Below, piece by piece: positions 34,856 to 42,901 of a stretch of 64,000 bases of DNA (position 1 is its first letter; every line of letters starts with the position of its first letter). The position numbers and the translations under genes were made by a program. The notes beneath the pieces are model-generated. The model saw only the letters and a program-made list of their open reading frames with translations. It made no database searches and had not been told where the DNA came from. The stretch is from Nitrospirillum pindoramense (GTDB lineage Bacteria; Pseudomonadota; Alphaproteobacteria; Azospirillales; Azospirillaceae): positions 124,001 through 188,000 of the forward strand of contig NZ_VITR01000010.1 of assembly GCF_007827955.1 (NCBI RefSeq), read 5' to 3'.

Positions 34856-35860
34856 TTAGCCTGCTCCGGCTGGGGAGAAATGGGCTTGGTACTGGCTGGG
34901 GGACACGCCGTAGCGCTGGCGGAAGGCCCGGCGGAAGGCGTCGGCGCTGCGGAAGCCGATGGCGGTGGCCAGCGTCTCCACGCTCACGCCTGGCTGCACC
35001 AGGCGGCGGCAGGCCTCGCCCAGGCGCAGGTCGGCGACATAATCGGCAGGCGGACGGCCCAGGGCAGCGGTGAAGCGGCGCCGGAACTGCCGGGGGCTGA
35101 GGTTCACCCGCGTCGCCAACTCCTCCACCGACAGGTCGCGGTCCAGATTGCCCAGCATCCAGGCCGAGAGGTCGGCGAACCGGTCGGCCGCCCGGCTCTG
35201 GAACCGCAGGGGCTCGGAGAATTGGGCCTGGCCGCCGGGACGCTTCACGAACACCACCAGTTCCCGGGCCGTCGCCAGGGACAGCGCCGGCCCGTGATCC
35301 TCCTCCACCAGCGACAGCGCCAGGTCGATGCCGGCGGTGACGCCCGCCGCCGTGTAGAAAGGCCCATCCTTCAGGAACAAGGCGTCGTCGCAGACGCGCA
35401 ACGCGGGAAACTTGCGCGCCAGGTCGGCCGCGTGGCGCCAATGGGTCGTGACCCGCCGGCCGTCCATCAGGCCGCTGGCCGCCAGGCCGTAAATGCCGGT
35501 GCAGACGCTGGCCACCCGGCGGAAACGATGGGCGTTATCCACCAGCCACCGGGCGACGGCCCCGTTGGTCGTGGGTTCCCGAAGGCCCTTGCCGCCCGCG
35601 ATGATCAGCGTGTCCAAATCCGGCACGTCGCCGGCCGCCAGGCTGTATGCCGGCGTGAAAGTGATGCCGGATTCGCTGGTGAAGGCACCCGCCGCCACGC
35701 CGATCAGCACGACGCGGTAGGGGCGGTGGTGCGGCGACCCCGCCTGACCGGCCTCCGCCAGGTCGGCGGCGTTGGCGAAGACTTCGGCCGGGCCGGTCAC
35801 GTCCAGGGCGTTGACGTCGTCGTAGCCGATGATGCCGATAAGCGCCGATGCCCGCGTCAT
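34856..35860 (-). CDS. GlxA-family AraC-type transcriptional regulator with DJ-1/PfpI domain
   Basis: A 334-aa regulator. Residues about 5-185 form a glutamine-amidotransferase-like (DJ-1/PfpI) domain with the cysteine elbow RRVASVCTGIYGLAASGLMDG; the C-terminal 100 aa are the AraC/XylS double HTH (LSVEELATRVNLSPRQFRRRF and ETLATAIGFRSADAFRRAF). Relatives include GlxA, FtrA and CdhR, often activators of amine or amino-acid metabolism. It is located directly upstream of P460 on the same strand. Confidence 0.9.
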   Translation of the reverse strand: MTRASALIGIIGYDDVNALDVTGPAEVFANAADLAEAGQAGSPHHRPYRVVLIGVAAGAFTSESGITFTPAYSLAAGDVPDLDTLIIAGGKGLREPTTNGAVARWLVDNAHRFRRVASVCTGIYGLAASGLMDGRRVTTHWRHAADLARKFPALRVCDDALFLKDGPFYTAAGVTAGIDLALSLVEEDHGPALSLATARELVVFVKRPGGQAQFSEPLRFQSRAADRFADLSAWMLGNLDRDLSVEELATRVNLSPRQFRRRFTAALGRPPADYVADLRLGEACRRLVQPGVSVETLATAIGFRSADAFRRAFRQRYGVSPSQYQAHFSPAGAG

Positions 35861-36030
35861 GCCCGCCCCAATCCCGTCCCCATCCCGCCCCGATGCCGGG
35901 GTTTCGATGGGGACAGTATCCGCGGGACGGGCGCCGGGCGGAAGGACATCCGCCCGACACTTCCGGCCACCGCCGGTGGACCCTGGCCAAGTGGCACCAG
36001 CCGCCACCAGCGGCGGCTGGCCGCGCGGGG

Positions 36031-36978
36031 TCAGGGTACCTCGTGGCCCTGGCTGGCCTCCAGAATCTGGAACCAGTGCTGGCGCTGCATCTTCAGATGG
36101 GCGGCCTGAGTGTAGGTGCGCACCCGCTCCAGGCGCGTCGTGCCCAGCACCGGCACCGGCCGCGAGGGATGGCGCATCAGCCAGGCCAACGCCACCGTGC
36201 CGGGGTCATTCACCCCGATCTCCGCGCCCACCGCCTCCAGCGCCGCCAGGGTGCGTCGCGCCTGCTCCGTGGCGCCGGTGAACAGGCCGCCGCCGCCCAG
36301 CGGTGACCAGGCCATGGGACGCATGCGCAGTTCCAGCGCCTGGTCCAGCGTGCCGTCGAACAGGGGCGCCAGGGTGGTGACGGAAAATTCGATCTGGTTG
36401 GTGACCAGGGGCCGGGCCATCCGGGACTGCAGCAGGCGCACCTGCGACGGGTTATGGTTGGACACGCCGATATGGCGGATCATGCCTGACCGCAACAGCC
36501 GGTCCAGCGCGTCGGCCGTGTTGTCCGGGTTCATCAGCGGATCCGGCCGGTGCAGCAGCAGCAGGTCGATGTAATCCGTGCCCAGGTTGCGCAGCGACTG
36601 TTCCACCGAGGCGGTGATGTGGTCGCCGCAGGTGTTGTAGTGCTTCACCACATGGCTGGGCCGCTGGGGCGACAGCAGGGCGATGTCGCACTTGGTCACC
36701 AGTTGCAGGGAAGAGCGTTTACCGCCCCATTCCTTCAGCGCCTGGCCGAACAGGGCCTCCGCCCCGTAATCGCCGTAAATGTCGGCATGATCGAAGCTGG
36801 TGATGCCCAGTTCCAGGCACCCGTCCAGGAAGCGGGCAAGCTTTGCCGGGGTGCCGGTTTCTTCCCCCTCGCGGGAACGCCACGCGCCCCAGACCAGCGG
36901 CGACAGGCGCGGGCCTTCGGCATGCAGGCAGCTCAGGGCGTCGGGGACGGGCGGGATGTGGGTCGGGGTGCCAGGCAT
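36031..36978 (-). CDS. Aldo/keto reductase (YdhF type)
   Basis: A 315-aa (beta/alpha)8 NADPH oxidoreductase. The catalytic tetrad is visible: Asp and Tyr in FDHADIYGDYGAEALFG, Lys in QLVTKCDIAL, and His in IDLLLLHRPDPLM. The following NPDNTADALDRLLRSGMIRHIGVSNHNPSQV is the standard barrel stretch. The Asn-Pro-Asp insert and the C-terminal VPVLGTTRLERVR match the YdhF subgroup of unknown physiological substrate. It is divergent from the kinase/nucleotidyltransferase pair. Confidence 0.88.
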   Translation of the reverse strand: MPGTPTHIPPVPDALSCLHAEGPRLSPLVWGAWRSREGEETGTPAKLARFLDGCLELGITSFDHADIYGDYGAEALFGQALKEWGGKRSSLQLVTKCDIALLSPQRPSHVVKHYNTCGDHITASVEQSLRNLGTDYIDLLLLHRPDPLMNPDNTADALDRLLRSGMIRHIGVSNHNPSQVRLLQSRMARPLVTNQIEFSVTTLAPLFDGTLDQALELRMRPMAWSPLGGGGLFTGATEQARRTLAALEAVGAEIGVNDPGTVALAWLMRHPSRPVPVLGTTRLERVRTYTQAAHLKMQRQHWFQILEASQGHEVP

Positions 36979-37234
36979 GGGTGCGATCCGGATCAAGGAT
37001 GGGGAATGAAAGCCGTGGTTAAACCGTCTGGAAGAGGGGATGCCTTCGCAGCCCCCTGATATTCGACCTCTCCGAGGACCGCCGTCGAGTGGAAAACGTC
37101 AAATCATCCCAGCACCGTCGGTCATGGCGATGGCACAATCCGTGCATCGCTTTTTCATGCATTGTTGTCGTATCCCGTCGTGTTCCGTGTATTGGTGGAC
37201 ACGCTGGCGACACTGGATTTGAGGAGGGGCCCCA

Positions 37235-38737
37235 ATGGGCTTGACCGCGATGGGCTTGACCATCCTGTTCGATGACAGCCGCCGGGTCCCCGACGACATT
37301 CTCGGCATGACCGGCGTTGGCAGTTTCGGCGGCCTGATCCATGGCCGGCGCACCTTGCTGCGCCATGTGCAGGAGGCGGCGCAGGAGGCGGGCCTGGCCC
37401 CGCCGGTCGTGCTGTCCAGCCGGGCCGCGCTGGATGAGGCGGCGGAGCGGGCGGCCACTGCCCCGGCCTCCACCCAATTCCTGCTGTTTCCCGCCAACCT
37501 GGCCGCCGCGGGGCCGCGGGAACATCTGACGCGCATGCTGAAGACCCTGGCCCAGGCCAGCGGCAACCAGGCCTGGCCGGTGCGCAGCGCCACCGACTGG
37601 ACCGGCCTGGTGCTGGTGGAGCAGCGCCTGGCCGAAGGTGCCGTGACGGCGATGGCCCAGGGGCGCCTGCGCGAGTTCGTCGCCCGGCGACGCAAGGACT
37701 TCACCCAGCCTGACCAAGCCGACCTCGGCCTGATCGACCTGCGCGACCCGGCGCAATTCGTGGGATTTCTGGCCAACAATTTCGACGCCCGCCACTTCAA
37801 CTCCATCAGCGACGGGCCGGACTACACCCTGGTGAAACGCTCACGCGACCGGGCCAAGCTGCGGCGGGAGTTCGACTATTACACGCTGCTGCCGGCGGAG
37901 CAGCGCATCTTCTTCGTGCAGCCCTTCGACTTCCAGGATGACGGCGACACGGCCAGCTATCGCATGGAACGCCTGCTGATCGCCGACATGGGCATCCAGT
38001 GGGTGCATGGCACCATGACCCCGGCGGAGTTCGGCCTGTTCCTGGATCGGGTGTTCAGCTACGTCACCCAGCGCCCGGCTCGCCGCGTCGGCCGGCCGGA
38101 GGGCAGGGCGGTGATGGACCGCCTCTACCGCGACAAGGTGGTGGAGCGCGTGGCCCTGCTGAAAAGCCTGCCGGCCTATGGCGACCTGGCGCCCCTGCTG
38201 GCCCGGGCCGTGGGCGGCATCGACGCCCTGATGGATCGTTACCTGGCAGCCTATGAGAGCCTGCGGGACCGGTTTCCCGCCGACCGGCTGGTGGTGGGTC
38301 ACGGCGACCTATGCTTCTCCAACATCCTGTATTCCAAGACGACGCAGTTGCTGCGCTTCATCGATCCGCGCGGCGTTGAGTCGGCGGATGAGCTGCACAC
38401 CGACCCCTATTATGACCTGGCCAAGCTGTCCCACTCCATCCTGGGCGGCTACGACTTCATCAACAGCGGGCAGTATGAAGTGGCGCTGGGCGCCGACCTG
38501 GGCCTGACCCTGGCCAGCAACGCCGGGGAACGCGGCTGGGCGCAGGCGCTGTTCCGCGAGCGCCTGGCCCAGGCGGGCTTCGACCCGCTGCTGGTCCGGC
38601 TGTGCGAGGCGTCGCTGTTCATCAGCATGGCGCCCTTGCACATCGACGTGCCGAAGAAGATCTTGGGCTTCGCCCTGACCGCCCGCGCCATCCTGGATGA
38701 GATCGACCAGGCGCGGCATGGCGGGAAAGGCGCTTGA
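37235..38737 (+). CDS. APH-fold small-molecule kinase-like protein
   Basis: A 500-aa cytoplasmic protein. The C-terminal half has the aminoglycoside/choline-kinase active site: VVGHGDLCFSNILYSKTTQ (catalytic HGD-x-x-x-x-N) and LRFIDPRGVESADE (metal-binding Asp). The N-terminal approx. 200 aa (GVGSFGGLIHGRRTLLRHVQ and following) is not assigned; it may be a degenerate nucleotidyltransferase-like domain, which is only a guess. The ribosome site GAGGAGG precedes ATG 37235. It is followed after 17 nt by a nucleotidyltransferase, so a two-step phosphorylation and nucleotide activation is likely, as in LicA/LicC-type phosphocholine or capsule-modification pathways. The acceptor is not known. Confidence 0.72.
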   Translation: MGLTAMGLTILFDDSRRVPDDILGMTGVGSFGGLIHGRRTLLRHVQEAAQEAGLAPPVVLSSRAALDEAAERAATAPASTQFLLFPANLAAAGPREHLTRMLKTLAQASGNQAWPVRSATDWTGLVLVEQRLAEGAVTAMAQGRLREFVARRRKDFTQPDQADLGLIDLRDPAQFVGFLANNFDARHFNSISDGPDYTLVKRSRDRAKLRREFDYYTLLPAEQRIFFVQPFDFQDDGDTASYRMERLLIADMGIQWVHGTMTPAEFGLFLDRVFSYVTQRPARRVGRPEGRAVMDRLYRDKVVERVALLKSLPAYGDLAPLLARAVGGIDALMDRYLAAYESLRDRFPADRLVVGHGDLCFSNILYSKTTQLLRFIDPRGVESADELHTDPYYDLAKLSHSILGGYDFINSGQYEVALGADLGLTLASNAGERGWAQALFRERLAQAGFDPLLVRLCEASLFISMAPLHIDVPKKILGFALTARAILDEIDQARHGGKGA

Positions 38738-38754
38738 AGGAGAGCACGCCGCCC

Positions 38755-39510
38755 ATGCCCACCCCCGTCCCCCCGCCCACGGTCATCATCACCATGGCGG
38801 GCATGGGCCAGCGCTTCCGCGACGCCGGCTACACCGTGCCCAAGTACCGGATCGAGGCGCATGGCCGCTCGCTGTTCGCCTGGTCCATGCTCAGCCTGCG
38901 CTCTTTCATCGAGGCTGGTTCGCCCTTCATCTTCGTGGCCCTGCGCCAGGACAGGGCGGAGGACTTCATCGGTGAGCAAGCCGCTGCCCTGGGCATCCAG
39001 GACGTGGCCCTGGTCGAGCTGGATGCCCTGACCGACGGCCAGGCGACCAGTGCCCTGTCGGCCCGGGACGCGGTGGCTCATCCGGACCGGCCCATGCTGG
39101 TCTACAACATCGACACCCATGTCGATCCGGCGCATCTGCCGGCGGATGCGGTACGCGGCGACGGCTGGGTCCCCTGCTTCCCCGGGCCAGGCGCGGCCTG
39201 GAGCTTCGCGCGCGCTGACGGGACCGGCCGCATCCAGGAACTGCGGGAGAAGGAGCGCATCTCCGACGACGCCACCGTCGGGCTCTACTGGTTCTCCTCC
39301 TTCACCCTCTACGCCCGCGCCTATGCCGAGTTCTTCGCCGACCCGGCCAACATGGCGAAGGGGGAGAAGTACATCGCCCCGCTCTATAACCACCTCATCC
39401 GGGCGGGCCTGCCCATCTACCTGCACCGCATGCCGGTCGAGGCGGTGGTGCCCCTGGGCACCCCGGCGGAAGTGGCGCGCTTCCTAGAGGCGACGCCGCC
39501 GACGCTGTAA
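38755..39510 (+). CDS. NTP-transferase-family nucleotidyltransferase
   Basis: A 251-aa GT-A-fold protein. The nucleotide-binding start is VIITMAGMGQRFRDAGYTVPKYRIE, with G-x-G-x-R-F and the distal Lys; MLVYNIDTHVDP contains an Asp pair in the metal-binding position. It would transfer an NMP to a phospho-compound. The ATG at 38755 follows GAAGGAG; an in-frame TTG at 38734 would overlap the upstream kinase gene. It is the partner of that kinase. No glycosyltransferase or export gene is adjacent. Confidence 0.75.
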   Translation: MPTPVPPPTVIITMAGMGQRFRDAGYTVPKYRIEAHGRSLFAWSMLSLRSFIEAGSPFIFVALRQDRAEDFIGEQAAALGIQDVALVELDALTDGQATSALSARDAVAHPDRPMLVYNIDTHVDPAHLPADAVRGDGWVPCFPGPGAAWSFARADGTGRIQELREKERISDDATVGLYWFSSFTLYARAYAEFFADPANMAKGEKYIAPLYNHLIRAGLPIYLHRMPVEAVVPLGTPAEVARFLEATPPTL

Positions 39511-39657
39511 GCCTTCCCCGTCAGCCGCGATGAACCGAGGCACCCGCGCGAAAAAGCAGATCCCGCAACCAGCGATAATCGATGGCGTCAATAATGGAGG
39601 GGCTATTGTCCGCCTTTGGGAACGGCACTATCCTTGAGTGATCGCGATAGGTGAACC

Positions 39658-39918
39658 ATACCCAGCAGCTACACCCTCGGCCGGCATTTCGAGGAATTCA
39701 TCCAGCAGCAACTGCACAGCGGCCGTTACAACAACGCCAGCGAAGTGGTGCGTGACGGCCTTCGGTTGCTTGAAGCGCGGGAACGGCGCCTGTCGGCACT
39801 GGATACGGCGTTGGCGGACGGCATCGCAGATATCGACGCGGGCCGGGTTTACGACCTGCATGATGTCTGTGATGAGCTTGAAGCGGAGATCGCGGCGCTG
39901 CCGGACACGTCGCGCTAA
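39658..39918 (+). pseudogene. parD: ParD-type antitoxin with an ATA in the start position
   Basis: The 86-codon frame reads PSSYTLGRHFEEFIQQQLHS, then SGRYNNASEVVRDGLRLLE, a complete ParD/RHH (CopG-like) antitoxin with a toxin-binding tail. In this family the protein usually begins Met-Pro-Ser. Here the codon before CCC is ATA (39658-39660), and an in-frame TGA lies two codons further upstream (39652-39654), so no upstream start exists. The first downstream start, GTG in EVVRD, would remove the DNA-binding strand. Either expression relies on a rare AUA start or the gene is silenced by a G-to-A change. The stop overlaps the downstream parE start (TAATG). Confidence 0.75.
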
Positions 39919-40121
39919 TGAAGGTGGTTCTTTCGGGTCGTGCCCGGGCAGGCCTGTGTGCCATCGCCCTTTATATTGCCCGCGACAATAAGGACCGTGC
40001 CTTTGCCATCCTGTCGGAAGGTGGCGGCGTCCTCATGCCGCTGGCAGCTTATCCCTTCGGTCCCCGCTTCGCTTGGTTAGGCGATCGGTTCGGCGTATCG
40101 TGGCAGGTGAGATTAGTGTAG
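39918..40121 (+). pseudogene. parE: Truncated parE fused to the C-terminal tail of a VOC-family protein
   Basis: A 67-aa frame. Residues 1-29 (MKVVLSGRARAGLCAIALYI and following ARDNKDRAF) are a clear ParE toxin N-terminus. From about residue 30 the sequence becomes FAILSEGGGVLMPLAAYPF and then RFAWLGDRFGVSWQ, which matches the end of PhnB/glyoxalase-like (VOC) proteins, not ParE. ParE is normally about 95 aa, so the catalytic/gyrase-poisoning C-terminus is gone and the toxin should be inactive. The join is in frame. The parental VOC gene is not otherwise present nearby, so the fusion came from a recombination or deletion event. Confidence 0.7.
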
Positions 40122-40166
40122 CGGAGTAGATAATATCTCAATATATTGCAGAAAATAACACAGCAT

Positions 40167-40664
40167 TTATTTTTTCCTTTCAAGTCCCCATTTTTTGTAC
40201 AAGTGCATACAGCATATGAGAACAAATATGCTGATGACATAAATTCCAACCTCCCAATTTTTTTCTGGGCTGGCGGATATATTGTAGATCGCAGCCGATG
40301 AAATGCAGAGTAATAGCGGGGTTAGTGCTTCATCGGGGCCATCTGTGAACAGCATGTATCCTAGATCGAATCCAGCAGAAATAGCGAGGGCGGCGGCAAT
40401 GTATTTAAAGGTGTGTATTCCAGTGAAATGGGAATAAACGCGCTCGATAAAGCAACCATTATTTGATAATGGTGGCGGTATCATTTCAAATGTTTGAAGT
40501 ATTTCAATAAATCCCTTTAATAACATTACAGCCATTAAAGAAAAGCCTATGGAAAATTGAGAAAATATCTTAATTTTCTCTGCTATTTTTGGTATTTTTC
40601 CTCTGTAAAGAATATCTAATTGCATTTCATTGTCGCAATTTTCATTTTTATCAATATTTTCCAT
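40167..40664 (-). CDS. Hypothetical AT-rich membrane protein
   Basis: A 165-aa protein with a charged, Asn/Asp/Glu-rich N-terminus and three to four hydrophobic segments (IGFSLMAVMLLKGFIEI, TFKYIAAALAISAGF, LTPLLLCISSAAIYNI, VGIYVISIFVLICCMHLY). The family is not recognised. The coding sequence is far more AT-rich than anything else in the window and is rich in ATA/AAA codons, so it was very probably acquired. It lies between the broken parDE and the liu regulator. AT-rich flanks extend from about 40120 to 40850. Confidence 0.6.
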   Translation of the reverse strand: MENIDKNENCDNEMQLDILYRGKIPKIAEKIKIFSQFSIGFSLMAVMLLKGFIEILQTFEMIPPPLSNNGCFIERVYSHFTGIHTFKYIAAALAISAGFDLGYMLFTDGPDEALTPLLLCISSAAIYNISASPEKNWEVGIYVISIFVLICCMHLYKKWGLERKK

Positions 40665-40867
40665 GGTTAATCTCTCATTTTTTTAGTAATTCCGCTAAGG
40701 CAAAAAATAACGCTTTCAATGTTACTGTTTCTACGCCCTCTCCGCATCGATACCGATATGCGGCCTGGAGATTATATCTCAAAAATTGAATTTAAAAATA
40801 GATTTCTATCATTTTAGCACTATGTTCTCTGGGGCGCGAGCGATTGCTTAAGGGAACATCCTGCACT

Positions 40868-41458
40868 TCACACCAGCACCCCGCCCAGGATCATGTCCTG
40901 GTGCAGGCGGATCAGTTCTTCCTCGCCCATGCGGCCGGCGGGGTTGTACCAGGTGCACACGCCGGTCAGCATGGCCAGGATGGCGTAGGCGGTGACGGGC
41001 GGGTCGGTGCGCTTGAATTGGCCGGCCTCCATGCCGTCCTCCAGGATGGCGACCAGCAGGCGTTCATAATCGCGGCGCATGGCCAGGATGGCGGTACGGT
41101 TCTCGCCCTCCAGGCTGCGCAGTTCCGATCCACCGATGAACACCTCGTCCGTGCGGCGGATGTGGTAGGAGACGTGGAAGCGGATGAAGCGCCGCAGCCG
41201 GTCCAGGGGATCGGCCGCCCCCTCCAGCGCCGTCGCCACCTCGGCCGACAGGGCCACCATATGGTCGCGGATGAGGATGAACAGCAGTTCCTGCTTGGAC
41301 TGGATGTAGTTGTACATCGAGCCCGGCTGGATGCCGACCTCCTGCCCAAGCTGGCGCAGGGTGATGGCCTCATAGCCATGTTGCCGGATCAGGCGCAGGC
41401 CCGCCGCGCGTATCGCCTCCATCGTCTTGGGCCCGCGTGAGCCCACCGTCCGCACCAT
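40868..41458 (-). CDS. TetR-family regulator of the liu (leucine degradation) operon
   Basis: A 196-aa repressor. The N-terminal HTH is RLIRQHGYEAITLRQLGQEVGIQPGSMYNYIQSKQELLFIL; the C-terminal ligand domain includes TRAPPV-like helices (DPPVTAYAILAMLTGVCTWYNPAGRM). It is divergent from liuA and is the natural candidate regulator of the liuABCDE genes, presumably responding to an acyl-CoA intermediate. This regulator type replaces the MerR-type LiuR in some proteobacteria; that comparison is from family knowledge. Confidence 0.85.
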   Translation of the reverse strand: MVRTVGSRGPKTMEAIRAAGLRLIRQHGYEAITLRQLGQEVGIQPGSMYNYIQSKQELLFILIRDHMVALSAEVATALEGAADPLDRLRRFIRFHVSYHIRRTDEVFIGGSELRSLEGENRTAILAMRRDYERLLVAILEDGMEAGQFKRTDPPVTAYAILAMLTGVCTWYNPAGRMGEEELIRLHQDMILGGVLV

Positions 41459-41591
41459 GCCGAAAATTCCAATTCCTGATGTTTCCGGGGCTTAGGGCCG
41501 CCGGCGCCCGCGACTTTTCAGCCCGCCGCTGGCGGCCGTCAAGATCACGCCCCATTTGGTCCCTAAATCACCCTTGCGGCCCGCCCGAAAG

Positions 41592-41607
41592 AAACGTATG
41601 ACCGTTT
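41592..41607. promoter_or_regulatory. Candidate TetR operator upstream of liuA
   Basis: AAACG (41592-41596), six nt, CGTTT (41603-41607) is a perfect inverted repeat 45 nt upstream of the liuA start, next to the AT-rich TGTAAATAAGC. Size and position suit a TetR dimer, and the divergent gene encodes one. Confidence 0.4.
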
Positions 41608-41651
41608 GTAAATAAGCAATCTCACATTCCCCGAGGGAGGACAAGCCCGCC

Positions 41652-42830
41652 ATGTCGATCTCCGCCGCGTTCCCCACCATGGATTTTGGTCTCGGCGAAA
41701 CCGCCGACATGCTGCGCGACGCCGTGGCGTCCTTCTCGGCGGCGGAGATCGCCCCCCGCGCGGCGGAGATCGACCGCACCGACCAGTTCCCCATGGACCT
41801 GTGGCGCAAGCTGGGTGACCTGGGCGTGCTGGGCGTGACGGCGGAGGAGGAGTACGGCGGGGCGGCCATGGGCTATGTCGAGCACATGGTGGCGATGGAG
41901 GAGATCAGCCGCGCCTCCGCCTCCGTGGGCCTCAGCTACGGCGCCCATTCCAACCTGTGCGTCAACCAGATCCGCCTGAACGGCCGACCCGAGCAGAAGG
42001 CCCGCTACCTGCCCAAGCTGATCTCGGGTGAGCATGTCGGCGCCCTGGCCATGAGTGAGCCCGGCGCCGGGTCCGACGTCGTGTCCATGAAGCTACGGGC
42101 GGAGCGCAAGGGCGACCGTTACGTCCTGAACGGCACCAAGATGTGGATCACCAACGGCCCCGACGCCGACACCCTGGTGGTCTATGCCAAGACCGACGTG
42201 ACGGCGGGCCCCAAGGGCATCACCGCCTTCCTGATCGAGAAGGGCTTCAAGGGTTTCTCCTGCGCGCAGAAGCTGGACAAGCTGGGCATGCGTGGCAGCC
42301 ACACCGGCGAATTGGTGTTCGAGGACTGCGAGGTGCCGGAGGAGAGCATCCTGGGCCAGGTGGGCGGCGGTGTCCGCGTGCTGATGAGCGGCCTGGACTA
42401 TGAGCGCGCCGTGCTGGCCGCCGGGCCCCTGGGCATCATGCAGGCCTGCCTGGACGTGGTCGTGCCCTACATCCATGATCGGGAGCAGTTCGGCCAGGCC
42501 ATCGGGGAGTTCCAGTTCATCCAGGGCAAGGTCGCAGACATGTACGTGGCGCTCAATTCGGCCCGCGCCTATGTTTACGCCGTCGGCCGCGCGGCCGACG
42601 CCAGGAAGATCACCCGCAAGGACGCGGCCGGGGCCATCCTGCTGGCGGCGGAAAGCGCCACCAAGTGCGCGCTGGACGCCATCCAGGTCCTGGGCGGCAA
42701 CGGCTACATCAACGAATACGCCACCGGCCGCCTGCTGCGCGACGCCAAGCTGTATGAGATCGGCGCCGGCACCTCTGAGATCCGCCGCATGCTGATCGGC
42801 CGGGAACTGTTCCGCGAAAGCGCGTCTTGA
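41652..42830 (+). CDS. liuA: Isovaleryl-CoA dehydrogenase
   Basis: A 392-aa flavoprotein oxidising isovaleryl-CoA to 3-methylcrotonyl-CoA in leucine catabolism. Acyl-CoA dehydrogenase signatures: [16 protein letters not shown] (FAD/substrate contact), [18 protein letters not shown], and the C-terminal [33 protein letters not shown]. The catalytic Glu lies in the [16 protein letters not shown] helix, the position typical of isovaleryl-CoA dehydrogenases rather than short-chain enzymes. The ribosome site CGAGGGAGGA precedes the ATG. It is the first gene of the liu operon. Confidence 0.93.
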   Translation: MSISAAFPTMDFGLGETADMLRDAVASFSAAEIAPRAAEIDRTDQFPMDLWRKLGDLGVLGVTAEEEYGGAAMGYVEHMVAMEEISRASASVGLSYGAHSNLCVNQIRLNGRPEQKARYLPKLISGEHVGALAMSEPGAGSDVVSMKLRAERKGDRYVLNGTKMWITNGPDADTLVVYAKTDVTAGPKGITAFLIEKGFKGFSCAQKLDKLGMRGSHTGELVFEDCEVPEESILGQVGGGVRVLMSGLDYERAVLAAGPLGIMQACLDVVVPYIHDREQFGQAIGEFQFIQGKVADMYVALNSARAYVYAVGRAADARKITRKDAAGAILLAAESATKCALDAIQVLGGNGYINEYATGRLLRDAKLYEIGAGTSEIRRMLIGRELFRESAS

Positions 42831-42901
42831 TCACCACCCCGGTTATCACCGCTCCGGTCCGCTGACCATCCTGCCTGGCACCAAGGGGGAACACCCGCGT
42901 C

